DNA of 64,000 nucleotides from Sphingomonas azotifigens NBRC 15497 (GTDB lineage: Bacteria; Pseudomonadota; Alphaproteobacteria; Sphingomonadales; Sphingomonadaceae), in NCBI RefSeq assembly GCF_002091475.1, contig NZ_BCTR01000001.1, positions 62,001-126,000 of the forward strand. Direction: 5' to 3'. The translations under genes and the position numbers were made by a program. Within the stretch, counting starts at the first letter, position 1, and every line of letters starts with the position of its first letter. The notes below the pieces were generated by a model. The model did no database searches. It saw only the letters and a list, made by a program, of their open reading frames with translations, and was not told the DNA's origin. This document shows positions 54,473 through 63,486 of this stretch, in pieces.

Positions 54473-55456
54473 ATGAAGTTTCGACGTTTCGGCCTGCTGG
54501 CCCTCGGCCTCGCGGCCATGGTGCCGGTGCTTCCTGCGGCAGCGGACGGCCCGCTCAAACCGCGCAGCGCCGCCGAGGAACAGGCATCCTTCGACGCTGA
54601 CCGGCACGACATCCTCGCCATGGCCGGCACCTTCAAGGTGCGCTTCGACATGCAGGAATCGACCGCGTGGCGCGCCGACTATTCCCCGATCGACCGCTCG
54701 GTCTCCGGCGGCAACGAAGTGGTGCGGGTGATCGAGGACACCGGCCGGAAGATCGTTCTCCAGCACCTGCTGGTGGTCGAGCAGGACGGCAAGACCATGG
54801 TGATCAAGCACTGGCGCCAGGACTGGGAGTATGAACCCGCCCGCGTGCTCGTCTATGCCGGTCCGAACGCTTGGAAGTGGGAAGCGGTGCCCGAGGCGAT
54901 GCGGCGCGGCCGCTGGTCGCAGACCGTGTACCAGGTCGACGACAGCCCGCGCTATGGCAGCTGGGGCCAGTGGACCACCGAAGCCGGGGTGCGGCGCTGG
55001 CGTTCCGGCTGGACCTGGCGCCCGCTCGCCCGGCGCGACGCGGTGCGCGGACCGGTCTATGACCGCTATCTCGGCATCAACCGCCACCAGCCGACGCCGA
55101 CCGGCTGGATCCACTGGCAGGACAACACCAAGATGGGCGTGATCGACGGCAAGCTGCAGCCGGTTGTCCAGGAATATGTGCTGAACAGCTACACCCGCTT
55201 CGACGGCTATGACGTCAAGGCGGCGGACGCCTATTGGGCGGCGACCAAGGACTATTGGGCGGCGATCCGCGCGGAATGGGATCGCATCGCCAACGCCAAG
55301 AACGGGCTCAGGATCACGGAGGCGGCGCAGGCGGGCACGGTGATCGCCAGCCGGCTGCTCGAGATCGCCGACGAGGTGCAGGCCGGCAAGAGGAAGGAAG
55401 CCGACGCGATCGCGCTGGCGAAGACGCTTATGGATCAGGCGACCAGGGCCGCCTGA
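54473..55456 (+). CDS. DUF6607 family exported protein
   Basis: A 327-residue protein with a signal peptide (about 1-24). The Trp-rich middle (W-R-Q-D-W-E-Y, Y-G-S-W-G-Q-W-T) and the Y-W-A-A-T-K-D-Y-W repeat near 250 are distinctive. I recognise it as DUF6607. It follows the haemin-type receptor with GGAGGG before its ATG, so the two form an operon. A periplasmic role in haem handling is a guess from context. Confidence 0.78.
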   Translation: MKFRRFGLLALGLAAMVPVLPAAADGPLKPRSAAEEQASFDADRHDILAMAGTFKVRFDMQESTAWRADYSPIDRSVSGGNEVVRVIEDTGRKIVLQHLLVVEQDGKTMVIKHWRQDWEYEPARVLVYAGPNAWKWEAVPEAMRRGRWSQTVYQVDDSPRYGSWGQWTTEAGVRRWRSGWTWRPLARRDAVRGPVYDRYLGINRHQPTPTGWIHWQDNTKMGVIDGKLQPVVQEYVLNSYTRFDGYDVKAADAYWAATKDYWAAIRAEWDRIANAKNGLRITEAAQAGTVIASRLLEIADEVQAGKRKEADAIALAKTLMDQATRAA

Positions 55457-55460
55457 TCCT

Positions 55461-55501
55461 GCGCGCGGGCCGGGGAGTTCGAAGGCCACCGGCCCGCGCG
55501 C
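55461..55501 (+). terminator. Terminator of the haem receptor operon
   Basis: GCGCGCGGGCCGG and CCGGCCCGCGCGC form a perfect 13-bp stem around a 15-base loop, four bases after the DUF6607 stop. No strong T-run follows, as is common in GC-rich genomes. Confidence 0.65.
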
Positions 55502-56370
55502 GAAGGGACAGGGTGCGTTCAGTATTTGCCTCGACCCCAAATCGATGTGGAAGGCGGTAGAATGAGCCCGGTCCGCTTGCTGTCGTCTGGCACGCGATCC
55601 CGTCGCCGCTAAACGTCGGATTCTGAGAGAGATCCCGTTCGACGCGCCGTTTTGTGACGGCCGTTATGTCCCCACGAAAGGCCGGCAGCAGCCGACCAAC
55701 GCGGCACATTGCGTTCGCCGATGCGATCGACGGCTTTCGCTGAAACCCGCCATTCGGCGGGCGCAAATAACCGCTCTGCAATGCTCCCGACTACGGTTGT
55801 TCTGCTGGGCCGCGGTCGCCCCTCTGCGCCATCAACGCAATAGTCCATGTTGGCGTTGCGCTCCAGCACTGCGACCACGCGCCAATTGAGCGTTCGACAT
55901 GGTCGTGCGCGCTGGTGATTTGCTCAGCATAGCAGAGGAAATCACCATGAAACCCTTGATGAAACCCCTACACCTGGTTGCGGCGGCTGAGCAGCACCGT
56001 AACCAAACCGTTGCGGCCTTGGATGCTGTCCCGTCTGCGCATAATGTTCTGATTGAAAGTCACGATAAAAGAGCGAGTAAAGAATGTCAGATGAGATGAC
56101 TACAACGCAGACCATCGCAGCGAAGCCGAAGGCAACAGGCGGCGTACCTAACCGCGCTGGCTGATGTCTGGCTATGTGCGGCGCTGCTGAATCCGCCGCG
56201 CGGAATCTCTACGTTGCTTAGACCCAGTTGCCGTAAAAATTTCAACCGTACGAAGATGCGGAAGAGGAAGGTCCAGGTCCTCGCGGCGAGGATGCCGACC
56301 GCTGCCTTGCCGTGCCGACCGTACGCTTCTATCAACGCAACGCTTTCGGCATTCCTCGCCGCGAGCACAG
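55502..56370. other. Intergenic stretch with no convincing gene
   Basis: About 870 bp with somewhat lower GC. Short frames occur on both strands (for example an ATG at 55947 and one at 56090), but none has a ribosome site with a family match or the codon bias of the neighbours. It may be eroded DNA or carry the promoter for the downstream riboswitch transcript. Confidence 0.5.
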
Positions 56371-56570
56371 ATCGCGCTGGTGTTCCGAAAGGAACTTAAA
56401 AGGGAACGCGGTGAAGGCGGCATGCCGCCCTAATCCGAGGCTGTCCCTGCAACTGTAAGCGGTGAGCGAGACGCACGGGCTTCCTTCCACGGAAGCAGCC
56501 ACTGGGCCTCAGGGTCTGGGAAGGCGTGCATCGAGCGACGACCCGTGAGCCAGGAGACCTGCCGGCGTCT
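56371..56570 (+). ncRNA. Cobalamin riboswitch
   Basis: The element carries the conserved pieces in order: AAAAGGGAACGCGGTGAAGG (P3 entry), CTGTCCCTGCAACTGTAAGC (B12 core), GCCACTGGG, GGGAAGGC and the closing GAGCCAGGAGACCTGCC. It should bind adenosylcobalamin and switch off expression of the BtuB-like receptor 189 bp downstream. The spacer 56571-56758 holds GC-rich inverted repeats that may form the expression platform. Confidence 0.95.
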
Positions 56571-56758
56571 GGTCGCTCTTGCCCTGGTCCAGGGGATGGC
56601 CGCGGCACGGTGTACTCCGTCTGAGCGACGAACGAGCGGCGGGAGCCGCATCGGTCACGTGCGTCGGTCGCCCATGGCGTCCGGCCGGCGCCGTGCGCCG
56701 ACCGTTCGTGTGAACGGCACGCTCCCGCCCGACGTCGACGACGCCGGGGGTATGTTTG

Positions 56759-58738
56759 ATGAATCTTCTGTCCGTTTCGCGGTTCGCGACCGTGTTCGCT
56801 TTTGCCGCTGCCCTCCAGCCAGCCCATGCGCAGACCGAGGACGCGGCCGAAACGCTGGTTGTCACCGGTACCAGCCTCGAGGAGACGCTGCCGCGCCAGC
56901 GTGCCCGCTATGGTAGCGATCTCGCCGTCCTCACCGAAACCCAGGTCCGCGACAGCGGCGCGGTCGATGTCGCGAGTGCGCTCCGCACGGTCCCGGGCCT
57001 CTACGTGCAGCCCGGCAGCGGGCCGTTCAGCTATGTCGACGTCTCGCTGCAAGGCTCTCGGACGCAGGACGTGCTGTGGACGGTCGACGGCATTCGCATC
57101 AACAACCGACTCTACGGCAGCACCTCGCCCAACGACACCCTGCCCGCCAGCATGATCGAGCGGGTCGAGGTGCTGAAGGGCGGCGAGAGCCTGTTCTACG
57201 GCACCCAGGCCGCGGCCGGCGTGATCAATATCGTCACCCGCGACTTCGCCGACCGCTTCGGCGGGCAGGTAGACGCCAGCGTCGACAGCTTCGCCGGCAC
57301 CAACCTCGGCGGCTATGTGCGTGGTGGATCAGGCCGGCACCAGTTCGTCGCATGGGGTGCGTACAATCGCTCCGAAGGATACCAGCCCTTCAGCCGGATG
57401 GAGCCGAGCGCGACCGATCGCGCCCGCGGCTACGACCTGTGGTCGGTCGGCGGCAAATATCGCTACGATCTCGGCCCCGACTGGCGATTCAGCCTTCAAT
57501 ATATCCACACCGAGGCGAAGCTCGACAATCTGAGCCCCACCCGCACTCGCGAGAGCCGCAACGATCGCAACGAAGAGATCGCCAGCGTTCGGCTCGATTA
57601 TGTCGGCAACGACGTGGTGCAGTTGTTCCTCAAGGGATATTTCCACGACTGGAAGACCGCCTATGTCCAGATCCGCAATCCCGTGGGCGGCGGCGCGCCG
57701 ATCGTGGTGTATCCGGCCGGCACCTTCTGGGGCTTCAAGGACTATGGCGGCAGTGCGCTGGTGCAGCTGCGGCCGCATCGCGGGCTGGACTATCTGATCG
57801 GCTATGATTTCCAGCAGTTCAGCGGCCGCGACGACGTGCTTCGGATCGCCGCGACCCGGGAACGCGTCCATGCCGGTACCTTCCAGATCCGCACCAACGA
57901 CGATCTTTCACGCCGCGCGCGCCTCTCGGCGGGGGTACGATACAATGACGGCAGCGGATCGCGGAAGGCGGTGTGGAACGTCTCCGGTCGCATCGAACTG
58001 ACCGACACCCTGTTCGTGCAGGCCAATGGCGGGACGTCGTTCCTGTTGCCCAGCGCCTCGCAGCTCTACCAGATCGATCCGTGTTGCGAGCTGGGTAATC
58101 CGAACCTCAAGCCCGAGGAGAGCCTGAGCATCAATGCCGCCATCGGCGGCACCCTCGCCGGCGGTTTGCTCCACTGGCAGGGGACGGTCTTCGCCCGCCG
58201 CATCGATCATCTGATCGACATCGACACGACCAACCCCGCCTATCCCGACGGCATCTACACGAACTCGGCATCCCGCGTGAACGTGCGCGGTGCCGAGGTG
58301 GTGCTGGGCGCGGTGATCGCCGATGCCTGGCACCTGGACGCGAGCTACACCTATGCCCGCGCGCGTACCGAGGGCTCGTCGCTCCAGCGTGACCGCACCC
58401 CCGAGCAACTGGCGCGCGGCACGGTCGCGTGGCGTCCCCGGCGGCTGCCGGTGGGGGCCAGTGCCTCGGTCAACTGGGTCGGCGACGCCTATGCCACGGC
58501 GAGCGGCTTCGGGCGCCGCAACTATGGCAACTATGCGATCGTCGATGCCGGCCTGACCCTCTTCCCCGATGCGGCACGCCGCCACCGCTTCGGCATCAAC
58601 GTGGAGAATCTGTTCGATCGCGACTATGCGACGCGCGGTTTCCAGTCTGCCGTTCCGGATAGCGGGGTGGGGCGGTTCCTCTACTTCACCCGCGGTGTAC
58701 CGCGGACACTGCGGGTCAGCTACGGCCTAGGCTTCTGA
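56759..58738 (+). CDS. btuB: BtuB-like TonB-dependent cobalamin receptor
   Basis: A 659-residue receptor with a signal peptide (about 1-24, A-H-A-Q) and TonB box E-T-L-V-V-T-G-T. The plug contains V-D-G-I-R-I-N-N and V-E-V-L-K-G-G-E-S-L-F-Y-G. N-P-N-L-K-P-E-E-S lies in the barrel, which ends in Phe. The cobalamin riboswitch upstream makes B12 or a corrinoid the ligand. ATG at 56759 is preceded by GGGGGT; an adjacent TTG is unlikely. It is followed two bases later by the PepSY gene. Confidence 0.92.
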   Translation: MNLLSVSRFATVFAFAAALQPAHAQTEDAAETLVVTGTSLEETLPRQRARYGSDLAVLTETQVRDSGAVDVASALRTVPGLYVQPGSGPFSYVDVSLQGSRTQDVLWTVDGIRINNRLYGSTSPNDTLPASMIERVEVLKGGESLFYGTQAAAGVINIVTRDFADRFGGQVDASVDSFAGTNLGGYVRGGSGRHQFVAWGAYNRSEGYQPFSRMEPSATDRARGYDLWSVGGKYRYDLGPDWRFSLQYIHTEAKLDNLSPTRTRESRNDRNEEIASVRLDYVGNDVVQLFLKGYFHDWKTAYVQIRNPVGGGAPIVVYPAGTFWGFKDYGGSALVQLRPHRGLDYLIGYDFQQFSGRDDVLRIAATRERVHAGTFQIRTNDDLSRRARLSAGVRYNDGSGSRKAVWNVSGRIELTDTLFVQANGGTSFLLPSASQLYQIDPCCELGNPNLKPEESLSINAAIGGTLAGGLLHWQGTVFARRIDHLIDIDTTNPAYPDGIYTNSASRVNVRGAEVVLGAVIADAWHLDASYTYARARTEGSSLQRDRTPEQLARGTVAWRPRRLPVGASASVNWVGDAYATASGFGRRNYGNYAIVDAGLTLFPDAARRHRFGINVENLFDRDYATRGFQSAVPDSGVGRFLYFTRGVPRTLRVSYGLGF

Positions 58739-58740
58739 CG

Positions 58741-60243
58741 ATGCCCAAGGCGGTCCTCATACTGCACCGCTGGCTGGGCGTCATCATCGGCATGGTGATG
58801 ACGCTCTGGTGCCTGTCCGGCTTCGTCATGATGTATGTCGACTATCCTCGCCTGACACCGGCGGAGCAGGTGCGGGGGCTGCCGCCGCTGCGGCTGCCCG
58901 CAGCGGCGGCTCTGGCACGGATTGACCTGCCGGATGATCTAGAGCTGGCCTCGGCACGGCTGGAGACCATGGCGGGCCGGACGATTTTGCGCGTCGTTCC
59001 CGCCACGGCGCCAGAGCGGCGGATCGAGCCGGTTCGGTCGATTCCGGGCAGCTACGATCTCGCCAGGGGAGTTCCACTGGCCGCGTTGTCCCCGTCCGAC
59101 CTGCGTCGGGTCGCCTCCGACTATGCCGAGCAGGCCGGTGTAGCAGGCGCATCGGCACGCGTGGTGGAGACCGGCATCGACCAGTGGACGGTGCAGACCT
59201 TTCGCCGCGACCGTCCGCTCTTCCGCGTCGACTATGCCGACCCCGCCGGCACCACCGTGTACATTGCCGGCAAGCGTGGCGAGGTGGTTCAGCAAACGAC
59301 GCGGTTCGAGCGCTTCTGGGGCTGGTTCGGTGCAGTGCCGCATTGGCTCTATCCCGTGCTCCTGCGGCAGAATTCCGCGCTCTGGAGCCAGGTGGTGATC
59401 TGGACCTCGCTGATCGGTTGCTTCCTGACGGTAACCGGCCTCTGGGTCGGGATCGCCCGGCTGCGCCGAAGGAGGGACGGCAGCTTCGGTTCGCCCTACA
59501 AAGGGCTGTGGTGGTGGCACCACGTCCTCGGACTCGCCTTCGGGGTGCTGACGCTGACCTGGGTGGCGAGCGGGCTGTTCTCGATGAACCCGTGGGGCTT
59601 TCTCGGCAGCAGCGCCGGGGCCGTCGAGCGCCAGCGGCTCGCCGGGCCGATGACCTGGGGCGCGCTGCGCACCGCTTTGGCGCGGATCAAGCAGATCCCG
59701 GCCGATACGCGGCGGCTGGAAAGTGCTCCGCTAGGAGGGGACATATTCCTGCTGGCCGTCAACGGCGCGGGGGTAGTCACGCGCTTCGATGCTGAGGGGC
59801 GGCTAGCGCCACTGCGGCGTGACGAGCTGGCGGCAGCGCTGCGGTCCGGGCCGCCGGTTGCCAGCCTCACGCTGCTGACCGTAGAGGACACCTATTATTA
59901 CGGCCACAAGGTTCCGGCGGCGCTGCCGGTTTGGCGGGCGGACTTGGCGGACGGGCAAGCGACGCGGCTCTACATCGATGCCGATAGCGGCGCGCTGCTC
60001 CGCACGCTTGACGGCAATGCCCGCGCTTCTCGCTGGCTGCAAGACGGCCTCCACCGGTTCGACCTGCCAGGCCTTCGGGCACGGCCTGTTTGGGATTTGG
60101 TCGTGCTGCCGCTGCTCGGCATGGTCACGTTGGTTTGCGCCACTGGTAGCTGGATGGGGCTGCGCAAGGCAAAGCGAGACTTGCGCCGCGTGCTTCGGCG
60201 ACGCCGCGTGGGTTCGGCGCAAGCGCCTCCCTCTTCTGGGTAG
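58741..60243 (+). CDS. PepSY domain-containing membrane protein
   Basis: A 500-residue protein of the PepSY-associated TM family. Membrane segments lie at about 8-32, 212-240, 258-285 and 450-475. His residues near them (for example in L-H-R-W-L-G-V and W-W-W-H-H-V-L-G) are typical. Relatives often sit beside iron receptors and may act in metal reduction. Here it is co-transcribed with the B12 receptor, so a role in corrinoid handling or cobalt reduction is suggested. No experimental support is known to me. Confidence 0.87.
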   Translation: MPKAVLILHRWLGVIIGMVMTLWCLSGFVMMYVDYPRLTPAEQVRGLPPLRLPAAAALARIDLPDDLELASARLETMAGRTILRVVPATAPERRIEPVRSIPGSYDLARGVPLAALSPSDLRRVASDYAEQAGVAGASARVVETGIDQWTVQTFRRDRPLFRVDYADPAGTTVYIAGKRGEVVQQTTRFERFWGWFGAVPHWLYPVLLRQNSALWSQVVIWTSLIGCFLTVTGLWVGIARLRRRRDGSFGSPYKGLWWWHHVLGLAFGVLTLTWVASGLFSMNPWGFLGSSAGAVERQRLAGPMTWGALRTALARIKQIPADTRRLESAPLGGDIFLLAVNGAGVVTRFDAEGRLAPLRRDELAAALRSGPPVASLTLLTVEDTYYYGHKVPAALPVWRADLADGQATRLYIDADSGALLRTLDGNARASRWLQDGLHRFDLPGLRARPVWDLVVLPLLGMVTLVCATGSWMGLRKAKRDLRRVLRRRRVGSAQAPPSSG

Positions 60244-60328
60244 CGCGCGCCAGCCGCGTAAACCCGCGGTCCGTTGTACCCAATGCTGTCCGTTGAATCT
60301 TCCTTTGTGGAAAGGTAGGGCAATAGAA

Positions 60329-60371
60329 AACCGCCGCATCAACCATTTTCGATGGGCGAAATGCGGCGGTT
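60329..60371. terminator. Bidirectional terminator between convergent genes
   Basis: AACCGCCGCAT and ATGCGGCGGTT form a perfect 11-bp stem with a 21-base loop, flanked by AAAA upstream and a TTAT after the stem. It sits between the PepSY gene (ends 60243) and the PEP-CTERM gene (ends 60412). Confidence 0.75.
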
Positions 60372-60411
60372 ATCATCGCATTAACAAAAACTGGACGGTC
60401 AACACCGCCGC

Positions 60412-60975
60412 TCAATAGGCAATGGCGACCTTGCGGCGACGGTAGCGCACGGCCGCACCGACTGTTCCAAAGCCGACCAGCATCATGGCCCACGTAATCG
60501 GTTCGGGGACGGCAGAAGTCTGCAACTCGGTTCTCAATACTCCGAGCGTGCCTTCATAGGACATACCCGATCCGTTTGAGTAGGCGGCATATACCGTTGT
60601 CTCTGGCTGGTCCGTTCGCAGAAAGACGCCGAAGCCATTGACAGCGGGATTGTCATTATGCCCCCATGTGGCTCCAGGATTGGTGCTGAGCATGATCTTT
60701 TTGAGATAAGCATTGTACGCAAACGTAACGGGCTTCGTCCATCCGAGGTTGAGCATATGGATGGTCAGTCCGCTGGACGTCGGGGCGATATCTGCTGAAT
60801 CGTCGAAGGCGACGTCGAAATCAGCGACCAGTCCCGAGAGTACGGGGGTGTTGCTTTGATATTGAAAGCCGCTGGAATATGAAAGCTTGTAGTTCAGGTT
60901 AACCAGCGCAGCATTGGCCGGAACAGCGCAAAGCATGGCCGCTATGGTGGTTACTGCAAAAATAGCCTTCTTCAC
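60412..60975 (-). CDS. PEP-CTERM sorting domain protein
   Basis: A 187-residue exported protein. The GTG start at 60975 follows GAGGAGATACATT and opens a signal peptide (about 1-24, A-N-A-A). The C-terminus V-P-E-P-I-T-W-A-M-M-L-V-G-F-G, with R-Y-R-R-R-K after it, is the PEP-CTERM type common in sphingomonads: PEP motif, membrane helix, basic tail. The 125-residue body between is beta-rich with no known domain. Such proteins are processed by an exosortase and often linked to exopolysaccharide; none is in the window. Confidence 0.9.
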   Translation of the reverse strand: MKKAIFAVTTIAAMLCAVPANAALVNLNYKLSYSSGFQYQSNTPVLSGLVADFDVAFDDSADIAPTSSGLTIHMLNLGWTKPVTFAYNAYLKKIMLSTNPGATWGHNDNPAVNGFGVFLRTDQPETTVYAAYSNGSGMSYEGTLGVLRTELQTSAVPEPITWAMMLVGFGTVGAAVRYRRRKVAIAY

Positions 60976-61047
60976 AATGTATCTCCTCGCGTTCGCGTTG
61001 CCTGCGATCACGGATAGGCGGCTGTCGGTCGCTGACAGATGCCCCGA

Positions 61048-61584
61048 TTACCGCGCTGATGCGTCTTCAACGATGGCTTGGAATATCTGCGATCGATCCG
61101 GTCCTTCGGCGATGTGCAGCACGACCCAGGAATTCGCGCGACGTGCGACCAGCACCCGGATCCTGTCATTGAACAGGCCGTCCGCCAGACCGGTCGGCGC
61201 GACCTTGCCGGAGTTGAGGATCAGGGCACCCATGTCGCGCCCACAGGCCGTGCCGACGCACGAATACGCCATCGAGAAGCCTGCTCTCTTCAGCAAATCG
61301 ACATAATAGCGCTCGATCTGCAATGGCGCGGTGGCCGGCTTAATCCGATAGTCGATATGGGTGACCTTGCCTTCCACCACCGTTCGATTGGTTTGCGTCT
61401 CGACATTGGCGATCGGGCCCGTCGGGATGACGATCTCGTCCAGCGAGGGTGCGCGATAGCCGTCGATGACGGCTTGGGGATAGCGCGGCAGCATCGGGTG
61501 ATCCTCGCCGTCGCTGTCTTGCGCCAGCGACGGGCTGCTCAGGGTGAACAACACAGCGGTAAAGCAGAGTAGACTCTTTTTCAT
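61048..61584 (-). CDS. DUF4892-like exported protein
   Basis: A 178-residue protein with a signal peptide (about 1-21, S-L-A-Q). The body starts D-H-P-M-L-P-R-Y-P and has V-T-H-I-D-Y-R-I, G-F-S-M-A-Y-S-C and C-G-R-D, a pattern I recognise from DUF4892. Many DUF4892 proteins carry a C-terminal OmpA domain; this one lacks it. Start at 61584 follows AGAAGGAACATTG. Its neighbour upstream on the other side is AT-rich DNA. Confidence 0.72.
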   Translation of the reverse strand: MKKSLLCFTAVLFTLSSPSLAQDSDGEDHPMLPRYPQAVIDGYRAPSLDEIVIPTGPIANVETQTNRTVVEGKVTHIDYRIKPATAPLQIERYYVDLLKRAGFSMAYSCVGTACGRDMGALILNSGKVAPTGLADGLFNDRIRVLVARRANSWVVLHIAEGPDRSQIFQAIVEDASAR

Positions 61585-62035
61585 CAATGTTCCTTCTGCT
61601 GCCTTAAACAGTTCGCCCGATATGCAGTTAATAGAATGGCATTACTATTCTAAAATGCATGATTGAACATTAGACATGTCTCGATTTTTACCGACCGCCG
61701 TAAATATTTACTATATACTTCATCGTCCTATTTGTGCGATGAACTCTTTTTGATCGGTATTAAAGCATGATGGCTGCCAACAGCGCTGCAGTATCCGCCG
61801 CTCGGAGGCGGAAAGCCGGAAGGCTCGTGGCCGCGATTGCGCCGCCAGCGTTGCTATGGCCGGCGCTCGATACTCTTCCAAGACCACGAGCCTCCCTGCC
61901 CAGTGTGTTGCTGTCCTAACGCAGCTGCATCGCTGCTGCAAGGCTCCGTGGTGGCGGCTGATTTCCCGTTTTACCATCGCTTCCGAGAACACCGCGCACT
62001 CCGCAACCCGGCTTGCACGCTGATAGAACCGTGCC
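61585..62035. other. AT-rich intergenic stretch
   Basis: The first 150 bases are clearly AT-richer than the window average and include TAATAGAATGGC and TATATACTTCATCG segments, suited to promoters for the DUF4892-like gene. The rest shows only frames without family match. Confidence 0.4.
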
Positions 62036-62261
62036 AACGATCGGACCTTATGTCGTCGCAGGCCGCCTGAAGACAGGCAACGCACCGGCTGCGGTGTTCC
62101 CGGGCGTTCGCGCTATCCCGCCGCGTGGCCATACGCCAGGCCAGAGCGGCTACATGATCGAGAGCCGGACCAACGGCTTTTGCTGTGGGGCGATGTCATT
62201 CACACGCGAGGGCGCGCCTGGCGACCCAAATGCCGTCGTTCCCGTCGCATGCGGTGAATGA
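62036..62261 (+). pseudogene. Metallo-beta-lactamase-fold hydrolase fragment, frameshifted
   Basis: The frame encodes P-Y-V-V-A-G-R-L-K-T, then F-P-G-V-R-A-I-P-P-R-G-H-T-P-G-Q-S-G-Y and M-I-E-S, the GHTPG region of MBL-fold hydrolases. Immediately afterwards the family's L-L-L-W-G-D-V-I-H continues in another frame at about 62176. Both ends of the gene are missing and no normal stop or start is present. It is a relic next to the SDR gene. Confidence 0.65.
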
Positions 62262-62370
62262 CCGGGGCTGGCGGAAGCGGCCTTGGCCCATAGCGGGCCG
62301 GTGGGTGCGAACCGCTGCGATGGTCTCGGGAAAGGTGACGGGCGGCCCGTTATCCCGCCCGCGCCTGGTT

Positions 62371-63348
62371 TCAGTCGACCCCGTCGAACCGCTCGTCGAC
62401 CATCTTCTCGCTCAACGCCCAAAGCGCGTCCGCCCGGTCCGGATCGAGCGCGTAGGGTTGAACGCCGCCGCGCACCTCGGGATTGTCGGCGACCTCGGCG
62501 ACATGGCAGTCCTCGCAATAGCGACCGCCGACCGCATCGCCATCGGCGACGACCGCGGCCCAGACGCTGGTCGCCGCACCCTGGGGCACCGTCTTGTAGC
62601 GGAACGGCGGCAGACCGGCGGCGGCGTTGCGTTCGTTGATGGCGCGGATCATCTCTGCCTCCGCCACGGGAGCGGTGTATCGGCCGAGGTCGGTCTTGAT
62701 CCCGCCGGGGTGCACCGCCGCTGCCCGGATGCCGCGGGACCCAAAGCGACGATCGAAGCCGACCGCGAACAGCACATTGGCCGTCTTGGATCGGCCATAG
62801 GCGATGAAGGGGGCATAAGGGGTATGCTCGAAATTGGGGTCCTCGAGGTCCACGTCGGCGAAGCGGTGCCCCGCGGACGCGACCGACACCACCCGTCCGC
62901 CCGAAGCGATCAGCGGCGCGATGCGATTGACGAGCAGGAAGTGACCCAGATGGTTCGTGCCGAACTGCGTCTCGAACCCATCCACGGTATGGCCGAACGG
63001 CGTCGCCATAACGCCCGCGTTGTTGATCACGACGTCGATGGGGCGCCCGTCGGCGAGCAGTGCATCGGTGCATGCACGCACGTTGGCGAGATCGGCAAGG
63101 TCCAGTTGCACCAGCTCCAAGCTTCCCGCGCCAGCGAACGCCGCCTCGCGAACGACGGCGGTTGCGCCCGCCGCCTTTGCAAGATCGCGCGCTGCACCGA
63201 CCACCTGGGCACCATGCGCGGCGAGCGCACGCGCCGTTTCCACGCCCAGACCGGCGGACACACCCGTTATGAGGATACGCTTCCCGGATAGATCGACCCC
63301 TTCCAGCACGTCGTCGGTGGTGGTGCAATCATTGAACTCCATCGTCAT
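62371..63348 (-). CDS. SDR family oxidoreductase (retinol dehydrogenase-like)
   Basis: A 325-residue SDR with T-G-V-S-A-G-L-G-V-E-T-A (about 29-40), N-N-A-G-V-M-A at about 110 and Y-G-R-S-K-T-A as the catalytic Tyr-x3-Lys. The tail contains a C-E-D-C-H-V-A-E stretch that recurs in this clade. GGAGC precedes the ATG at 63348; a second ATG at 63342 is possible. It diverges from an AraC-type gene, as the SDR at 17377 does. Confidence 0.92.
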   Translation of the reverse strand: MTMEFNDCTTTDDVLEGVDLSGKRILITGVSAGLGVETARALAAHGAQVVGAARDLAKAAGATAVVREAAFAGAGSLELVQLDLADLANVRACTDALLADGRPIDVVINNAGVMATPFGHTVDGFETQFGTNHLGHFLLVNRIAPLIASGGRVVSVASAGHRFADVDLEDPNFEHTPYAPFIAYGRSKTANVLFAVGFDRRFGSRGIRAAAVHPGGIKTDLGRYTAPVAEAEMIRAINERNAAAGLPPFRYKTVPQGAATSVWAAVVADGDAVGGRYCEDCHVAEVADNPEVRGGVQPYALDPDRADALWALSEKMVDERFDGVD

Positions 63349-63390
63349 GTCCAACGCTCCAATTTGCCATCGCGCCGCCACGAGATCGTC

Positions 63391-63441
63391 TTGCCTGAAC
63401 GTTTTCCCTCGCCCGATCGGCGCGAAATCTTGCCCGATCGT
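63391..63441. promoter_or_regulatory. Direct repeats TTGCCTGAACGT and TTGCCCGATCGT
   Basis: Two copies of TTGCCYGAWCGT begin at 63391 and 63430 in the SDR/AraC intergenic region. AraC-type activators often bind direct repeats. The 39-bp spacing is larger than usual, so this is tentative. Confidence 0.3.
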
Positions 63442-63486
63442 CTCACGCGCGTTGCAACGAACGCCGCGCAGGACCATGGATCGGTC

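Noticed and set aside
55947..56170. Small ORFs at 55947 and 56090 upstream of the riboswitch
   Set aside because: Short, no family match, codon use unlike the neighbours, no conserved context visible.
63476..63478. ATG at 63476 as start of the second AraC gene
   Set aside because: It is in a different reading frame from the AraC domain; ATG 63487 is in frame.
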